Positions 8,360 through 17,556 of a DNA stretch of 64,000 nucleotides are shown here, piece by piece. Source of the stretch: Promethearchaeia archaeon (GTDB lineage: Archaea; Asgardarchaeota; Lokiarchaeia; Sigyniarchaeales; SOKP01); assembly GCA_029856125.1 (NCBI GenBank), contig JAHQWJ010000147.1, forward strand, positions 1 to 64,000, written 5' to 3'. Position 1 is the stretch's first letter. Every line of letters begins with the position of its first letter. A model generated the notes under the pieces. It ran no database searches. It was not told where the DNA came from and saw only the letters and a program-made list of their open reading frames with translations. The position numbers were made by a program, and so were the translations under genes.

Positions 8360-9058
8360 ATTACAATAGACTGGCAAAAAGCTAAAGAAAATCCAGAAAA
8401 GGCTCAAAAAGTAGAGGGACGATTTTTATTAGACCTTAGAGCAAAAATTGATGAGCTAGAGCAGCAATTTAAGCAAAAAAAACAGAAATTAGATTCCGTG
8501 TCAAAAGAACTGAGCGAAACTAAAGATAACTTAGCGGTAAATGAAAAGAAGCTCGACGAAACTACTCAAGATCTAAATTCAACTAAAGCAGAGTTAACAT
8601 CTGTGTCAGAAGAAAAAAACAAAATTAGTACAGAATTAGATTCATTAAAAAATGATAAATCTGACCTTGAGATGAAATACAATGAAGCAGAGGAGAAACT
8701 GAAGGAATTAGAACCAAAAGTAGGTTCTTTAAAAGAAGAATACGAGCAAAGAGAAAGGGAGCTAGAAAGTGTTAAGAAAGACCTTCAACAGACAATTTCT
8801 GATAAGTATGTTGAGATCGAAAGCTTAAAAGACGAGTTAACTGGACAATTGGAAACTAAAGAGAGCGAAATAACCACTGCTAAGGATGAAGTTGAAGCGA
8901 AGAACAAAGAAATTGACGCAATTAAACTTAAGCTAACTTCTTTAGAGGATTTCATTGAAGAATCAAAAGGAGCACCTCAAGTTATTGAAAAAATTAGAGA
9001 AACTATGGCACATAAAGGATTTTTGTCGGATCGGGAATTTGAAGATTTATTTCAGTGA
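8360..9058 (+). CDS. Coiled-coil protein, paralogue 2, apparent ATT start
   Basis: 232 aa if read from ATT at 8360. The first standard start is a GTG at 8498, in the middle of the coil. Residues 1-32, ITIDWQKAKENPEKAQKVEG then LLDLRAKIDELEQ, are homologous to paralogue 1. In-frame TAA at 8336 blocks earlier starts and no NTG codon lies between. GGTG (8348-8351) is 8 nt upstream of the ATT, the same spacing as in paralogue 1. The rod has more Asp/Ser/Thr-rich heptads. The C-terminal VIEKIRETMAHKGFLSDREF block is shared. The gene has its own AT-rich promoter gap, so the pair is a tandem duplication rather than one operon. Confidence 0.85.
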   Translation: MTIDWQKAKENPEKAQKVEGRFLLDLRAKIDELEQQFKQKKQKLDSVSKELSETKDNLAVNEKKLDETTQDLNSTKAELTSVSEEKNKISTELDSLKNDKSDLEMKYNEAEEKLKELEPKVGSLKEEYEQRERELESVKKDLQQTISDKYVEIESLKDELTGQLETKESEITTAKDEVEAKNKEIDAIKLKLTSLEDFIEESKGAPQVIEKIRETMAHKGFLSDREFEDLFQ

Positions 9059-9208
9059 GATCGTTGATTTTACGACTTAACTCTGCTGAATTGTCGTTAA
9101 GATTGAGAATTTTTATTTCTTTTATTTTTTATTTCTTTAAGGTTTAACTTCCGTGTGATAAGTCATGTAAATCAATTCATTAAAATAATAAGCAAAAAGG
9201 GTAATTAA

Positions 9209-10480
9209 TTGTTATTTCAAATTGTATCGTTAGAGGATTTTTACATCTTATTCTTTAAAATCATTGTATCGTTTTTCTGTGGCTTCGTTATAGGAATAGA
9301 GCGCACCAGAGTGGCAGCTCAATATGGCGCTCGAGACCACATCTTTTTTTCAATGATTTCGACCTCTTTAATAATTTTGTATGATATGTTTTTACCTGTG
9401 TCTGAAGGATTTATTCTAATTATTTTATTTTTTGGTGGAATGATTATTTTTTTGTTGATTGGATCTATCTATAGGTTATTTCTGGAAAAAGACCCCGGTT
9501 ATACAACTACTCTTTCAATGATATTAGCGATGATTGTTGGTATAATGTGTTATTATAATGAATATCTGGCAATTACCATTTCTGTTATATTTTTGATCAT
9601 CCTATCTACAAAAAAGCAATTTAATAAAATTAGAAGTATGAAAGATATTGAATGGACGGGAACCGTCGAGTTTATTGCAATTGTTGTTTTGCTTTACATT
9701 TTGATTCCAGAGAGTTTATTAGTTTATGGAATCAACATTAAATCAATTATAACAATTTTTATATTAATTTTAGCTGTAAAATATTTTAGCTACTTTATAT
9801 TGAGAAGTACAACTGAGAAAAATTTATATTACATTTCTTTTTTAGGAGGTTTTGCTCACAGTGAAGCTACAACTGTTGAGTTAGCTGAGGCTGGCGCATC
9901 ATCTTCATCAGTTTGGCTCGTAATTCAGACTATGCTAATTAGAATGTTAATTGTGTTGATGATCACTCCAACATTATTATCATATGCTTGGATTCCAATA
10001 CTTTCCACAGCGTCTATAGGATTAATCTTTTCATTTTTAATTTTAAAGAAAAAAGAAACTCAATTAACTTTAGATAAAATTAAAAATCCTCTCTCAATTA
10101 AAGGTGCTTTAATCTTTTCGGGAACATATTTAATTGGTTTGATAATATCTATCGTTTTAAGTTTTTTTGAAATAAATATTCTTGCTTATTACATTATTGT
10201 GTTTGGGATCGGATTTCTTTCCGGCGGTGCGTCCTCTCTGTTTGTAGCAACAGCATTTTATAAATCCTTAATTAACGAAGGGAATGCTCTATTGATGTTA
10301 ACAATTGGTTTATCGGCTGCGATAATAAATAAGATCTTCTATTCAACTCGAGCTTTGAAGGAAGATAAAAATAAAAAAGGATATGTTATTCATCTCGTCT
10401 TTTACATCATTATAACTATTTTTCTGTTAATCACGATGACCTTTTTAACAATAATTACATTCAATCTATCAATCTTCTGA
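9209..10480 (+). CDS. MgtC/SapB-DUF4010 membrane protein
   Basis: 423 aa with about twelve membrane helices. The N-terminal third has the MgtC/SapB pattern (FFCGFVIGIERTRVAAQYGARDH). The remainder matches DUF4010, with GGFAHSEATTVELAEAG and FLSGGASSLFVATAFYKSL. This two-part architecture is common in archaea and bacteria; MgtC relatives are linked to Mg2+ stress, but no transport activity is established for this form. The start is TTG at 9209, preceded by AAAAAGGG with 7 nt spacing, and no ATG fits. Monocistronic. Confidence 0.88.
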   Translation: MLFQIVSLEDFYILFFKIIVSFFCGFVIGIERTRVAAQYGARDHIFFSMISTSLIILYDMFLPVSEGFILIILFFGGMIIFLLIGSIYRLFLEKDPGYTTTLSMILAMIVGIMCYYNEYLAITISVIFLIILSTKKQFNKIRSMKDIEWTGTVEFIAIVVLLYILIPESLLVYGINIKSIITIFILILAVKYFSYFILRSTTEKNLYYISFLGGFAHSEATTVELAEAGASSSSVWLVIQTMLIRMLIVLMITPTLLSYAWIPILSTASIGLIFSFLILKKKETQLTLDKIKNPLSIKGALIFSGTYLIGLIISIVLSFFEINILAYYIIVFGIGFLSGGASSLFVATAFYKSLINEGNALLMLTIGLSAAIINKIFYSTRALKEDKNKKGYVIHLVFYIIITIFLLITMTFLTIITFNLSIF

Positions 10481-10510
10481 AGAGAATGATAATAGTAAAA
10501 TGATTAGATA

Positions 10511-11593
10511 ATGGTTAAACTCACTTGGAAAAATAAGTCAAATATTTCTGAAAATATTGAAGATTCAAAATTAAGATATTCTGATTATTTTGAAACTGTG
10601 AATTTAGGATTAGGAGATTTTCAGGGTGATGAATGGAAAAACTTATTATTTTGGGGGGAAAACCTCAAAGTACTCCATTATTTAACGAATACCTTCTCTG
10701 GAAAGATCGACTTAATTTACGTTGACCCTCCTTTTTTCTCAGGAACGAATTACCAAATCAAAATCGAGGAAAATGGAAATGAATACGATTCAATTGCGTA
10801 TTTTGATCATTGGGACAAAGATATTGATTCCTACTTACAAATACTTCGTGATAGGATTGTTTTATTTAGGGAATTGTTGTCAATAAACGGGTTGTTATTT
10901 ATCCACTTAGATTGGCATGCAAGTCATTACATTCGAGTGATGTTAGACGAAATTTTTGGTGCAAACCGTTTTGTCAACAGTATAGTTTGGTATTACTACA
11001 ATAAATATTCAGCGGGGAAAAAGAACTTGCCGAGGGCTCACGATGACATTTTAGTTTATTCTAAATCTGCTAATTATACTTTCAATGAGTTAAGAAGTCT
11101 CCGTAAAAAACCAATAAAGCAGTTAAAAAGAGTAATGGTTGATGGCGTTTTAAAAAATGCAAAAGACGAGAATGGGCATGTTATTTATAGGGTTGTAAAA
11201 GATAAAAAAATAGATGATGTGTGGAAAATACCATGTATGCAACCTGCTTCAAAGGAGTGGACAGGATTTCCTACACAAAAGCACCACGATTTGCTTGAAA
11301 GAATAATTAAAATTGGAAGCAATGAAGGGGATTTAGTAGCTGACTTTTTTTGTGGTTCCGGAACTACTTTATTAGCTGCTGATAAATTAAATAGAAGATG
11401 GATAGGGAGCGACATATCCGAATACTCAATTTATCTAACTCGCAAGAGATTACTTAATTATAGAAAAAATATAATTAATCAAGTAAAAAAGCTTGAACCT
11501 ATTGAAGTCTGTACTCATTTTGATGAACAGAAAAAGAATTTAATATCCTCTGGCTTTTTTGAAAAAAATTTGAAAATAAAAAGAAAAAAATAG
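10511..11593 (+). CDS. Site-specific DNA methyltransferase (beta-class, DPPF motif)
   Basis: 360 aa. Catalytic motif IV is DPPF at residues 72-75 (context LIYVDPPFFSGTNY). The AdoMet-binding motif I, ADFFCGSGTT, comes later at about 277-286. That order defines the beta class, shared by type III Mod and orphan N6-adenine or N4-cytosine enzymes. The segment between them (~135-250) would hold the target-recognition region. No restriction endonuclease, specificity subunit or helicase lies on either side, so it looks like an orphan methylase. The last ~30 residues are Lys-rich (KNLKIKRKK). Starts with ATG 30 nt after the MgtC-like gene, possibly co-transcribed. Confidence 0.92.
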   Translation: MVKLTWKNKSNISENIEDSKLRYSDYFETVNLGLGDFQGDEWKNLLFWGENLKVLHYLTNTFSGKIDLIYVDPPFFSGTNYQIKIEENGNEYDSIAYFDHWDKDIDSYLQILRDRIVLFRELLSINGLLFIHLDWHASHYIRVMLDEIFGANRFVNSIVWYYYNKYSAGKKNLPRAHDDILVYSKSANYTFNELRSLRKKPIKQLKRVMVDGVLKNAKDENGHVIYRVVKDKKIDDVWKIPCMQPASKEWTGFPTQKHHDLLERIIKIGSNEGDLVADFFCGSGTTLLAADKLNRRWIGSDISEYSIYLTRKRLLNYRKNIINQVKKLEPIEVCTHFDEQKKNLISSGFFEKNLKIKRKK

Positions 11594-11607
11594 AGTTTTG
11601 TATATCT

Positions 11608-13035
11608 TTACTTTGGATAAATTATATTCCATCCAAGATAATTAGAAAGTGCTTCAAATACAATTTCGCCTACTTTTTCTAATGAGGCGGCTACATGGTG
11701 AGCAAAACCTTCTTTACATAATGTTTTTAATATATCTTGTAAATTAGGTATCTCTATCACTCCATAACCTCCAAAAGTTTCTAAAGGATCGTCTGTATAT
11801 TTTCCTTCTACTAAAAGGGCTTTAATCTCTCCGAAGACATCGTCAGTTTCAATCCTTAATAATGTACACGGTTTACTTTTAATTCTTCCTTGAATAGCTC
11901 CAAAACTATGGTCATCGCCTTTAAGATCTGAAATAATTGGGTGAATTGTCATCTTAGTGTCTTTAAAGAATGATTTTGGAAGATTACTACAGTGAAATAA
12001 AACCATTTTATTAGGATCATCACCATAATTATTGTTCCAATCTAAAATTGCCGAAGGCGTTTCGGTTGCCACCTGCAAAATATACATCCCTATTAAACCC
12101 GAAATATCTACTTCGCAAGCCGCGGGCACTAAACCTTCACTAAACATGCTCATGACGGCACAGGGAACAACCCCAAAATTATCTTGAATGCTTGGCCAAC
12201 ATTGAAAAGCAAAACCATCCAATTCGTTTTCCAATACCCATTTCTCGACGACAACTGATAGTTTTGCTAATTTTAATATGCCGTCTTCTGGAAATGTTGT
12301 AGTTGGTGTATAATCCTTAATGACTTGAATTTTTTCCTTTACTTTGGGATCGTCATCTGGTAACCTACTAATTTCTCCAAAAATTTCTGATAAATCAATT
12401 GGTTCAATCGTAATCCCATGTAATTGTAAAATTTTCTCGCTATATCTCACGGTTTCAAAAGCGTTAGGTCTTACTCCTATCTGTCCGAATCTTGCGTTTT
12501 TTAGTTTCTTTACAATTTTACAAACTCTTTCAAATTTTACCAAGTCTGTTTTAAAAGCATCAGAGTTAATAGGACATGTATGCGTCTCAGTTAGAGTAAA
12601 CGGAATTCCATGCTGATATAGAACGCTACAAACAGATAATTTTCCGCAGAATGCATCTCGTCTAAATTTTCGATGCATTTTGTCGACTTCATCAGATGAA
12701 GCTTGAATAAGGATTGGAACATTTAAATCAGATAATTTTAGAGTGTTGACGATACCTTTTTCATCTCCAAAATTTGGTAAAACTACGATAATACCCATTA
12801 TTTGTTCTTTCTTTTCTTTAAAAAGTTTAGCACATTTTTTTGCGTCAGAATAAGATTCAACTACGCCATCTTTTGTATCGCTCTCGTTTAAAATAACATA
12901 ACCATACCCTAATTCTTTCAACACACTTATAATTTCTATTCGTCCTTCTTTAGCAAGATGATCTGGAAAAACATCTCTATTACCGACGATTACTCCAAAT
13001 ACTAAATTTTTTTCACTTGTTTTCGTTATTGACAT
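11608..13035 (-). CDS. L-fucose/L-arabinose isomerase-like sugar isomerase
   Basis: 475 aa, FucI/AraA superfamily ketol isomerase. The N-terminal Rossmann-like domain has FGVIVGNRDVFPDHLA and IIVVLPNFGDEKG. The central domain has GQIGVRPNAFETVRYSE. The C-terminal active-site half contains ENELDGFAFQCWPSIQD, GVVPCAVMSMFSEGLVPAACEVD and FHCSNLPKSF, where Glu/Asp/His metal ligands of the family sit. It would interconvert an aldose and ketose; the substrate cannot be named. It lies 13 nt downstream of the haloalkane dehalogenase gene on the same strand, an unexpected operon partner. Confidence 0.87.
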   Translation of the reverse strand: MSITKTSEKNLVFGVIVGNRDVFPDHLAKEGRIEIISVLKELGYGYVILNESDTKDGVVESYSDAKKCAKLFKEKKEQIMGIIVVLPNFGDEKGIVNTLKLSDLNVPILIQASSDEVDKMHRKFRRDAFCGKLSVCSVLYQHGIPFTLTETHTCPINSDAFKTDLVKFERVCKIVKKLKNARFGQIGVRPNAFETVRYSEKILQLHGITIEPIDLSEIFGEISRLPDDDPKVKEKIQVIKDYTPTTTFPEDGILKLAKLSVVVEKWVLENELDGFAFQCWPSIQDNFGVVPCAVMSMFSEGLVPAACEVDISGLIGMYILQVATETPSAILDWNNNYGDDPNKMVLFHCSNLPKSFFKDTKMTIHPIISDLKGDDHSFGAIQGRIKSKPCTLLRIETDDVFGEIKALLVEGKYTDDPLETFGGYGVIEIPNLQDILKTLCKEGFAHHVAASLEKVGEIVFEALSNYLGWNIIYPK

Positions 13036-13048
13036 TTCTAAAACTATT

Positions 13049-13942
13049 TTACGGGTTATTTTTAATAAATTCTATAATAACTTCTGCCAGTTCAGGACCT
13101 TTATCTTCTTGAACAAAATGACCTGCATTTCTTATTGTAGTGTGTTTTTGACCTTGTGCGCCTGGTACGTTTTCTTGCCAAAATTTATCCCCTCCTCTTG
13201 TAATTGGATCCCCATCAGAAAATGCTGTTAAAAATGGTTTTTCCCATTTTCCAAACTGCTCAATAGCTTTTTTATTGGTTATGTGTTCTGGATCATCTTT
13301 ACTAATAGGAACTAATGAAGGCATGATACGGGCGCCAGCTTTAAAAAAATCATCGGGAAACGGTGCATCATAAGCTTTAATGACATTTCTCGGCAATTTG
13401 GTGGTTGTTGCTCCTTGTACTATCCTTCCAACATAGAACTTGGTTGCAGTTCTAGAGAATTCTCTCCAATTTGAAAAAGCATCACTCATTCTTTGCTCAC
13501 CTGTTGGGAGCCCTCCATTTGATAAAACAATTCTATTAAACCGATCCTGATTTTCAATAGCAAGTCTTAAACCTATTAACGATCCCCAATCTTGACAAAA
13601 TAAGGTAATATTTCGAAGATCGAGTAATTGTAGCCATTTCGTCATCCATTCCACATGTTTAAGGTATGTGTGGTCGTTTTGTTCAGTTGGTTTGTCTGAC
13701 CGACCAAACCCTACTAAATCTGGGGCTAAGATTCTAAATCCTGCTTTCACCAGAATAGGAATCATATGCCTATACAAAAAACACCACGATGGCTCACCGT
13801 GCATAAGTAAAATGACTTCTGCTTGTTTGTTACCCTCGTCTAAATAATGGATATTGATTCCATCAACTTTTATAAAATGTGGGTCAAATGTAAAATCGGG
13901 AAGGTTTTCAAACCTTTCTTCTGGAGTGCTTAGTAATTTCAT
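13049..13942 (-). CDS. Haloalkane dehalogenase (alpha/beta hydrolase)
   Basis: 297 aa. HGEPSW (residues 48-53) supplies the oxyanion hole. CQDWGS (116-121) carries the Asp118 nucleophile followed by Trp119, a halide-binding residue in dehalogenases. NAGHFVQED (272-280) holds the catalytic His275. The Asp nucleophile with its following Trp and the HGEPSW motif separate it from esterases. Across the whole length it resembles the DhlA-type subfamily (for example VGFGRSDKP, LRNITL, AYDAPFPDD). Predicted reaction: hydrolytic C-halogen cleavage to an alcohol. Epoxide hydrolase is the main alternative. First gene of a two-gene operon with the sugar isomerase. Confidence 0.87.
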   Translation of the reverse strand: MKLLSTPEERFENLPDFTFDPHFIKVDGINIHYLDEGNKQAEVILLMHGEPSWCFLYRHMIPILVKAGFRILAPDLVGFGRSDKPTEQNDHTYLKHVEWMTKWLQLLDLRNITLFCQDWGSLIGLRLAIENQDRFNRIVLSNGGLPTGEQRMSDAFSNWREFSRTATKFYVGRIVQGATTTKLPRNVIKAYDAPFPDDFFKAGARIMPSLVPISKDDPEHITNKKAIEQFGKWEKPFLTAFSDGDPITRGGDKFWQENVPGAQGQKHTTIRNAGHFVQEDKGPELAEVIIEFIKNNP

Positions 13943-14066
13943 TCTTTACAAACCTATTTTATTCATTAATTAATGATATATAGTTAGTTATTTTTTCGAA
14001 TTTAAAAAATTTAATTGTTATGGACAAATTCTAAATCTTATAATATAAGAGTTATACAAATATTGA

Positions 14067-15341
14067 ATGACATTGAAAGTTTTATTCATTCGAGTATTTA
14101 ATAAATTGAAAGAATTCTGGAATGAGAAGATCTTCCGGTATGCTATCCTAATTCAAATATTTTACGTTCTTTTGTCTATAATTTTATTTTTCTTATTTTT
14201 ATACCAAAAAAATGATTTCGTAATCTTTTATGAATCGGGGAAGATTTTTCTTACAGATATTGAGAATTTGTATAATCAAGCAAATTATCTTTGGGATTTT
14301 AGGTATTTTCCTTTATCTGCATTCTTTTTTATTCCGTTTTCTTTTTTGGATTTCGGGCTAGCATTTATTCTTTTCAATGTTCTCAATTTCATATTGAACA
14401 TTCTGATCTCTTTGATGATGTATAAAATCATAAAAGCAATTCGAGGGCCAGATCACGAAACTGACGATAAACGAATAATACTTTACATTAGTTTATATTT
14501 AATGGGAGTACCACATATTCTAAATTATATTTATGGCCAAATTAATTTATTCATTACATTTTCAATCTTAGCTTCGTTATTGATTTTTCTATTCTATAAA
14601 AAAAAAAAATGGCAACTACTTGGTAGCGTTATATTAGGAATCAGTATTATAATCAAGCCAACTTCGTTCTTCCTAATTCCGTTTTTATTAGTAATTCATT
14701 TTGATATGAGTACTAAAAAGTTGAAAATCGACTTTTCAACGAGTGTAGTAAGATTGGTTGGAGTCTTAATACCCGTCTTATTGAACTTTGCACTTTTCGC
14801 TGTTTACCCTAAGCTGTGGAGTGATTTTCTCTCTACTAATTTTACGGGAAGCAACCCTCTTGCATTAAATTTTTCTTTCAGCTTGACAAAACTTGTGACG
14901 AATTTCTGTTATTTCTTTAATATACCATTCAGTCAATTAATCATATTGATAGTTTTAGTCGGATTAATTGGGGGATTAGGATTTTTTTCTTACATATTGA
15001 GAAGGAGGAATAAGAATTATATTTTACATGGTTATACAATTGGAATTATAATCATGCTCCTTACATATTTTGATAGTTGGGACCACCATTTGTTAAATCT
15101 AACTCCCTTACTGATTATAACAATCTTCAATCTTCCAAGAAGAGCGAAATTGATAGATTATATAAAACCAAGTTTCTTTTTCTTCAATTTTTTTGATATA
15201 ATTTTTGTAGGTGTATGGTTTTTAACTTATCCCTTGTTTCCCTATAACTTTGTAGGGACTTTTTTTCTATTCGTGGTATTATATAGCCTAATGAGGTATT
15301 TTCTGGTTAAAAGATTAAAAACTGATGAGGTAAAACTTTAA
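14067..15341 (+). CDS. GT87-like (DUF2029) membrane glycosyltransferase, paralogue 1
   Basis: 424 aa, about ten to eleven membrane helices, GT-C fold glycosyltransferase of the DUF2029/GT87 type that uses polyprenyl-phosphate sugars outside the membrane. Family-like blocks are FRYFPLSAFFFIPFSFLDFG, YGQINLFITF, LGISIIIKPTSFF and FDSWDHHLLNLTPLL. An acidic residue in the first external loop (near YESGKIF/TDIENLYNQ) is a candidate catalytic base. It overlaps the next gene by one base (TAATG), and a close paralogue follows after that gene, forming a three-gene operon. The acceptor is unknown; N-glycan or S-layer glycosylation is plausible. Confidence 0.82.
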   Translation: MTLKVLFIRVFNKLKEFWNEKIFRYAILIQIFYVLLSIILFFLFLYQKNDFVIFYESGKIFLTDIENLYNQANYLWDFRYFPLSAFFFIPFSFLDFGLAFILFNVLNFILNILISLMMYKIIKAIRGPDHETDDKRIILYISLYLMGVPHILNYIYGQINLFITFSILASLLIFLFYKKKKWQLLGSVILGISIIIKPTSFFLIPFLLVIHFDMSTKKLKIDFSTSVVRLVGVLIPVLLNFALFAVYPKLWSDFLSTNFTGSNPLALNFSFSLTKLVTNFCYFFNIPFSQLIILIVLVGLIGGLGFFSYILRRRNKNYILHGYTIGIIIMLLTYFDSWDHHLLNLTPLLIITIFNLPRRAKLIDYIKPSFFFFNFFDIIFVGVWFLTYPLFPYNFVGTFFLFVVLYSLMRYFLVKRLKTDEVKL

Positions 15342-16084
15342 TGAAAATTAAAAAAAGAGCCATTTTTTTCAGTATAATGCTCTTATTTCTTTTCATATTA
15401 GGGTTCTCATCAAATGTAATTGCAAATGAATATCAAAATGGAATTAAAATTAACGATGAGTTAATTTGGAATTGCCATTTATGCGATGATAAAAAAATGG
15501 ATGCATTATTTGGAGAATTTTGGAACGAAGCGGGAATATTTGAAAATTTGAGCGTGAATAGAAGAATGAAATGGAGCGTAAATATGGTAGAAGAAAACTC
15601 TACAACTTTATCAGCTTTATTTAGTATATGGATGTGGCAGTATGAAGATAATTGGGGTACGCAGGATAATAACTCTAAATTCTTATATCTAAGAAATCCA
15701 AGTCTATACCCTAGTGGCTTCAATTTTACAGACTTATTTCCATTTATTCCTTTTTGGCTTCCTGTTCCCGTTGGTGAATATTTAGGCGAATTACCTTTAG
15801 GTGAGATTTACGACGTCGATAATAGGGTATTACCAACTTTAAATGTAAAAATTATTAAAAACTCCATCCATCTTAATGAACCTATGGAAACTGTTTATTT
15901 TATCGCGGTCTATAATAGTAATGGGATTCTGAGCTCTTTTAAGTTATATACAAGCGGTAATGTAGTCGTAATTGACATTTCATTAGAAAACTTACCGATT
16001 TTTGTTATCCCTTCAACGATAGGTTTAGTATTAGCATTTGTTTGCTTCATAGTTTTATATATAAAGAAAAAACGGATCAATTAA
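15341..16084 (+). CDS. Membrane-anchored ectodomain protein between two GT87 genes
   Basis: 247 aa, not recognised. A basic start (MKIKKRA) is followed by a hydrophobic signal or anchor (IFFSIMLLFLFILGF, ~8-25). Then comes a ~185-residue aromatic-rich external domain with CHLCDDKKMDALF near its N-terminus (a C-x2-C pair) and several N-x-S/T sequons. A C-terminal membrane helix (IPSTIGLVLAFVCFIVLYI) and KKKRIN tail complete it. Type I topology is therefore expected. One-base overlap with the upstream glycosyltransferase and 28 nt to the downstream one argue for translational coupling. It could be a substrate or accessory of these enzymes. Confidence 0.78.
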   Translation: MKIKKRAIFFSIMLLFLFILGFSSNVIANEYQNGIKINDELIWNCHLCDDKKMDALFGEFWNEAGIFENLSVNRRMKWSVNMVEENSTTLSALFSIWMWQYEDNWGTQDNNSKFLYLRNPSLYPSGFNFTDLFPFIPFWLPVPVGEYLGELPLGEIYDVDNRVLPTLNVKIIKNSIHLNEPMETVYFIAVYNSNGILSSFKLYTSGNVVVIDISLENLPIFVIPSTIGLVLAFVCFIVLYIKKKRIN

Positions 16085-16112
16085 TATTCAATTAAATTTT
16101 ACTATAAGTCCC

Positions 16113-17381
16113 ATGAATTATAAAGGAATATACAATAGCACTAAAAAACGGTTAGCAGAACTCTGGAATATAAAGTCTTTTAGATACGCAATTTTACTTC
16201 ATTTCTTTTACTTCTTTTTATCATTATTTTTAACACTTTTCGTTTTAAGAACGCAGAGTGATTTCTATGTGTATTATAAAGTTGGAGAAATTTATGTAAA
16301 CGATCCCAATAATCTTTATAACCCTGCTTACTATGTAGACATATGGCCTTTTAGATATTTCCCTCTATCAGCCTTACTTTTTGTCCCTTATTATTTATTG
16401 GGTTTTAATTTAGGATTTATTATTTTCAATTTTATCAATTTTATCCTAAATATTCTGATCTCTGTAATTCTATACAAAGTCATTATTATGGTTAGAGGAG
16501 ATGACCACGAAAAAGAAAATAAAAGAATTATATTATATATTTGTTTTTATTTAATTGGTTTACCTCAGGTTTTTAATTATGTTTTAGGACAAATCAATTT
16601 ATATGTGACTCTATTAATTCTATTATCCCTATTCGTTTTTCTTAAATTTAAAGAAATCAAATATCAATTATTGGCAAGTATTATATTAGGAATAAGCATT
16701 ATAATCAAACCTACTACCTTATTTATGATTCCTTTCATAATTGTTCTCAATTATAGCTACGAGAAAAAGAGAATTTCGTTTGATCTTAGACTTAGCTTTT
16801 TAAGGCTATTCGGAGTTCTTTTACCTCTATCACTAAATGTTGTAATGTTTCTCCTTTATCCTGGATTACTTAGCGGTTTTTTAGTCACGAATTTTACTGG
16901 TTCTGAAACCGTGCTATTAAATCATTCTTTTAGCATTACCAAAATCATTTCAAACATATTATTATTTATAGGCGTTCCGTCTAATGGATTAAATGTTTTA
17001 CCAATATTCATTAGTGTTTTGCTCGTCTTAGGTTGTTTTGGATTTATATTTTATATTTTTAGAAGGTTTAATAAAAATAATTTGATATACGGATACACTT
17101 TTGGAATGTTAATAATGTTTCTTGCTTATTTTGACTCTTGGGATCACCACCTTCTCAATTTGACTCCACTTCTAATTATTATGTTATTTAATTTACCGCG
17201 AAATTCAGAATTAACAAGAAAATACATAAAACCTAGTTTTTTCTTTCTAAGCTTTTTAGGTCTAGTTTTTACAGGAATTTTTTGGCTTACCCAACTATTC
17301 TTTCCATTTAATTTTGCGTCTACAATCTTTCTAATTCTAATTTTTATCGGAGTCAGCAGATATTGCATACTAAAAAATTAA
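16113..17381 (+). CDS. GT87-like (DUF2029) membrane glycosyltransferase, paralogue 2
   Basis: 422 aa, clearly homologous to the gene at 14067 along its whole length: FRYFPLSALLFVPYYLLGFN, LGISIIIKPTTLF and YFDSWDHHLLNLTPLL recur. Same predicted topology and GT-C fold. The pair arose by duplication, with the ectodomain gene inserted or retained between them. Divergence is greatest in the external loops (VNDPNNLYNPAYY against TDIENLYNQANYL), as expected if the two enzymes add different sugars or use different acceptors. Last gene of the operon; an AT-rich gap follows. Confidence 0.82.
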   Translation: MNYKGIYNSTKKRLAELWNIKSFRYAILLHFFYFFLSLFLTLFVLRTQSDFYVYYKVGEIYVNDPNNLYNPAYYVDIWPFRYFPLSALLFVPYYLLGFNLGFIIFNFINFILNILISVILYKVIIMVRGDDHEKENKRIILYICFYLIGLPQVFNYVLGQINLYVTLLILLSLFVFLKFKEIKYQLLASIILGISIIIKPTTLFMIPFIIVLNYSYEKKRISFDLRLSFLRLFGVLLPLSLNVVMFLLYPGLLSGFLVTNFTGSETVLLNHSFSITKIISNILLFIGVPSNGLNVLPIFISVLLVLGCFGFIFYIFRRFNKNNLIYGYTFGMLIMFLAYFDSWDHHLLNLTPLLIIMLFNLPRNSELTRKYIKPSFFFLSFLGLVFTGIFWLTQLFFPFNFASTIFLILIFIGVSRYCILKN

Positions 17382-17556
17382 TGGAAATTTGATTTAGATC
17401 AATTTTTCACCTAATTGAACAGCTTTGTATTCCCACTTCAATGAACACTAATTCTAAACATAATGATTAAAGTTAAATAATTTCTATTCTACACTTAATT
17501 TGAAAAATTGAATATACATAATAATAAATAAATCCAAAAGACACATTAGAAATAAG

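Noticed and set aside
10511..11593. A type III restriction-modification system around the DNA methyltransferase
   Set aside because: Neighbouring genes are an MgtC-like membrane protein and a sugar isomerase; no Res helicase-nuclease is present, so it is called an orphan.
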